Assembly (NCBI RefSeq): GCF_030867095.1
Contig: NC_081828.1
Span: 213,410,978-213,474,977, forward strand
DNA length: 64,000 bases
Origin: Alligator mississippiensis
Lineage: Eukaryota > Chordata > Crocodylia > Alligatoridae
Direction: 5' to 3'
Below, in pieces: positions 57,210 to 64,000 of this stretch (the first letter of the stretch is position 1; each line of letters starts with the position of its first letter). The translations under genes were made by a program, and so were the position numbers. Under the pieces are notes generated by a model that ran no database searches, had not been told where the DNA came from, and saw nothing but the letters and a program-made list of their open reading frames with translations.

Positions 57210-59330
57210 TCCTTGGACCTTTGGGAATAATAATAGCAGTGGTTTGCTGCTGCCACGCGTCTGAAGGGCAGGCGTTGGGTTTGGAGGTGTTGGGCTCTTT
57301 GGTCCGTGCATGTTGTGGTTCTGCCATCTCGTGGCAAGTGCAGGTATCTTGCAAGAAGTAAGACCAAGAGAGGAGCTGGTTGGCAAAAATTTATCCTTTA
57401 TTCATTTATTTTTTTAATGGAAAAACGTTTTCTTGAATAGCAGGAGGAGTTTGGCTGGCGCTGGGGGAGCGAATTAGAATGGAGTAGTTGAGGATGCTCT
57501 TGTCTCTGAGAAGGCCAGAAGCCGGGAGGTACGACGTGAATGAGGTAGGGGCTTGCAGGAAGAGGAAAGGATCGTCTCATGATTAAAGGTTTCTATCCTT
57601 CCTTCTGCCCCAGGGTTTCTGTGTGTTGCTGGACAAATTGCCGATGGCTGCATTTTTCCAGATGACCACTGTGCATCCTCACGTTGCAGGTGTCCATCTT
57701 CAGACACCCGAGGCATGACTTGCCCAAGGGTCTTGCAAGCCGAGAGGTGTGTTTTGAATGCATGTGGTGGTACGTGATGCTAAGAACACGGAAGAAATGC
57801 GCTCCATGTGTCTTGAATCGGACACCCAAAAGTCATGGGTGTTTTTTGCACAATTTTAAGCTTGATTTCTCTGTGTTGGTTTCTCGGCTATATAATGTAG
57901 ATGGTACCACTCTGCTTCACTGCACGGTTGTGGCTGAATAGTGATACCGGTGACGTGCCACAGATTATCCACAAGGACATGTACACTGTGGGTCCGTCTG
58001 CCACATTTATTTGTGTGGGAGGTGCCAGGCAGTGGAAGAGACTGGTGAGAACTGGGAGCTGCAGACTGGGGAAGGGCCAAGATCTGCACTTGCCAGCCTG
58101 TGATGGTCAGGGAGCTCTCGAAGGAGGGCTGCAGGAAAGGAGGGTTTGTATTCAGGAAGGGAACCAAAAACCCAGTGGTCAGGCAGGTGAATTCGGTGTC
58201 AGCATGTGGTATAGGACCACTACTGTGAGATATAAGCTTGGGGAGGATATCAGGAAAGGGAGCTGAAGCAGTGCATGTGTCGGGTGCCAAACCCAAATGG
58301 ACCCCAGAGTTACAGCAATGGCCATAGCAATGGTCTCAGTGGTTTGGGTGGAAAACGGGGAGCAGTTCTCCACCGACAGTGCCCAAGCAGACCGACCTGG
58401 ACTTGGTCGAACGAGATGTGCATTGCTGAGCGGTACTGGGGCTCCTTGATTTAACCAGCACATCTTTACAGCAAGTGCCGGGGGATGATCTTCACTGCCT
58501 ACATCCCCTTCGGACCATTACGGTGTCCTGACGTCGAGGCGTTGGCTTAGTCTGTAGCATGTAGAGCCGAGAAGAAGAAAACTTCCCCCCAGGTTTCTTT
58601 TTTTCAGGGGAAAATGCAGTTCTGGCAACCCCCGCCATCTCTCTTTGTGCTGTTTTGCCTCCAATATGAACATTTTCCGGAAAACCCACAAAACACAATC
58701 TGAAAAAAAAAGGACAAAAAGTTGTTAGTTTAAACAGCTTTTTTTTGTGTGAGAAACTTTTCTTTTTCTTTTCTTTTTTTGCTTCAATGGTTTTATTTTT
58801 AAAAGGTTGAAAAAAACCCACCCCAAAATATGAGCTCCTTTGGTGGAAAGAAAATGTGATGCTTCAGAGTTGCTCCTCTAGTAAGACGTTGCTCCCTTCG
58901 GCATCTGCAGCTAGCCTTGGAGGTCTTCCCCTGCACGTGCTGGCTAAATCGGATCCCGTTCATCTTCTGGCCCATCCAAGCCTTGAATAGGGAAATGGGA
59001 AGTGGGGGGATCTGGTCAACTAAGAAGCAGAGGCGATGTTCATCACAGCAGCCCTGACCTCTCTTGATCTGTGCTAGCTTCCATGGATCTTGAATCTGTG
59101 CTTAATTTTGTCACTGAATAAGACGGATACAAATTTGGGCATGCTGATGAGATGCAGGGGAGGCCAGTGATGGATGACACTGCCTGCAGGATGTGACGGG
59201 AGGTTGTGTCCTCGTGTCGCAGTGAATCTCTGCTGCTGGCGAAGCAGGGCAAAGGCAGCTGGCCGGTGCCTTGCTCTTTGTGCCGGAGCTCTCCTGACTT
59301 TAATGCCTTCCTGGTAACAGGAATCAAAAC
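57210..59330. other. Intron 2 stretch, nothing recognised
   Basis: Unique sequence; bases 58590-58830 are rich in aaaa/tttt words. No gene or clear transposon is identified. Confidence 0.35.
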
Positions 59331-59334
59331 TCGT

Positions 59335-59440
59335 GGAAGAGGTGATCTCTTTTATTAGCCCAACTAGATCTTTGCAAACAAATAATTTTATTCATTTGCA
59401 AGCTTTCGGGTACGCTCGCCCTTCGTCAGGCATAGGAGGG
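59335..59440 (-). repeat. Dispersed repeat end, same family as 8528
   Basis: Read on the - strand: atgcctgacgaagggcgagc, cccgaaagcttgcaaatgaa, then atctagttgggctaataaaa. The order is the same as at 8528-8648, which establishes a family. Confidence 0.6.
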
Positions 59441-59444
59441 AGCA

Positions 59445-63900
<4,456 letters not shown>

Positions 63901-63909
63901 CTAGAGCAT

Positions 63910-64000
63910 CGTGTGCTAGGTGCTATATATTATATGCAAGGAGCAAGACAGTCCCTACTTCTCAAGGAGCTCCCTGACAGGTGGAGAGAGGTGGCAACAA
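63910..64000 (-). repeat. Old CORE-type SINE, cut by the window edge
   Basis: The order catcgtgtgctaggtgctat, gcaagacagtccctacttct and caaggagctccctgacagg matches the far end of the same SINE type as at 24165-24385, in antisense orientation. Confidence 0.5.

Overview
This is vertebrate nuclear DNA, and most likely crocodilian (alligator-like). The main protein-coding signal is a single gene on the + strand, and it runs off the right edge. The organism call rests on the repeats. There are about ten truncated CR1 LINE 3' ends of the kind typical of archosaurs and turtles; the copies near 39.4 kb and 55.2 kb look specifically crocodilian. There are also many old MIR/CORE-type SINEs, several hAT- and mariner-like non-autonomous DNA transposons, and no Alu, B1 or other mammal-specific repeats. 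The species is an inference from family recognition and was not tested by a search.

The gene is ZBTB47 (also called ZNF651), a BTB-zinc finger transcription repressor related to ZNF652. A GC-rich CpG island at about 1.37-1.69 kb looks like its promoter and first exon. The start codon appears to be the last codon of exon 1 (ATG at 1646-1648, directly followed by a GT donor). Exon 2 (51839-53230) carries almost all of the N-terminal half: the BTB domain, the block shared with ZNF652, a long Glu/Asp tract, a basic nuclear localisation motif and zinc fingers 1 and 2. Exon 3 (62313-62460) carries finger 3 and most of finger 4. The remaining fingers and the C-terminus lie beyond base 64000. Intron 1 is about 50.2 kb and intron 2 about 9.1 kb.

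Layout. 1-340: flank with a trace of an old SINE. 340-1370: a TG-rich minisatellite with a 257-bp higher-order period. 1370-1690: promoter and exon 1. 1740-2870: a second, unrelated TG/G-rich tandem array built on a conserved 11-base core. 3365-3570: a third degenerate array. 3.6-51.8 kb: intron 1, mostly unique sequence with scattered SINEs, CR1 3' ends, DNA transposons, a 41-bp minisatellite (22059-22263), an 850-bp foldback hAT-like element (45421-46270), a possible solo LTR (43851-44243) and several AT-rich blocks that could be enhancers. 53.2-62.3 kb: intron 2, with two CR1 copies, one nested inside a TA-flanked inverted-repeat transposon, then a repeat-poor AT-rich block at 55.75-57.2 kb.

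I recognised no second protein gene, rRNA, tRNA or CRISPR array. Apart from exons 2 and 3, the long open frames here are low-complexity repeats, the antisense of exon 2, or chance frames. The most interesting observations are the start codon sitting on the exon 1 splice junction together with an overlapping upstream ORF, the promoter enclosed by two independent tandem arrays, and the nested and foldback transposons.
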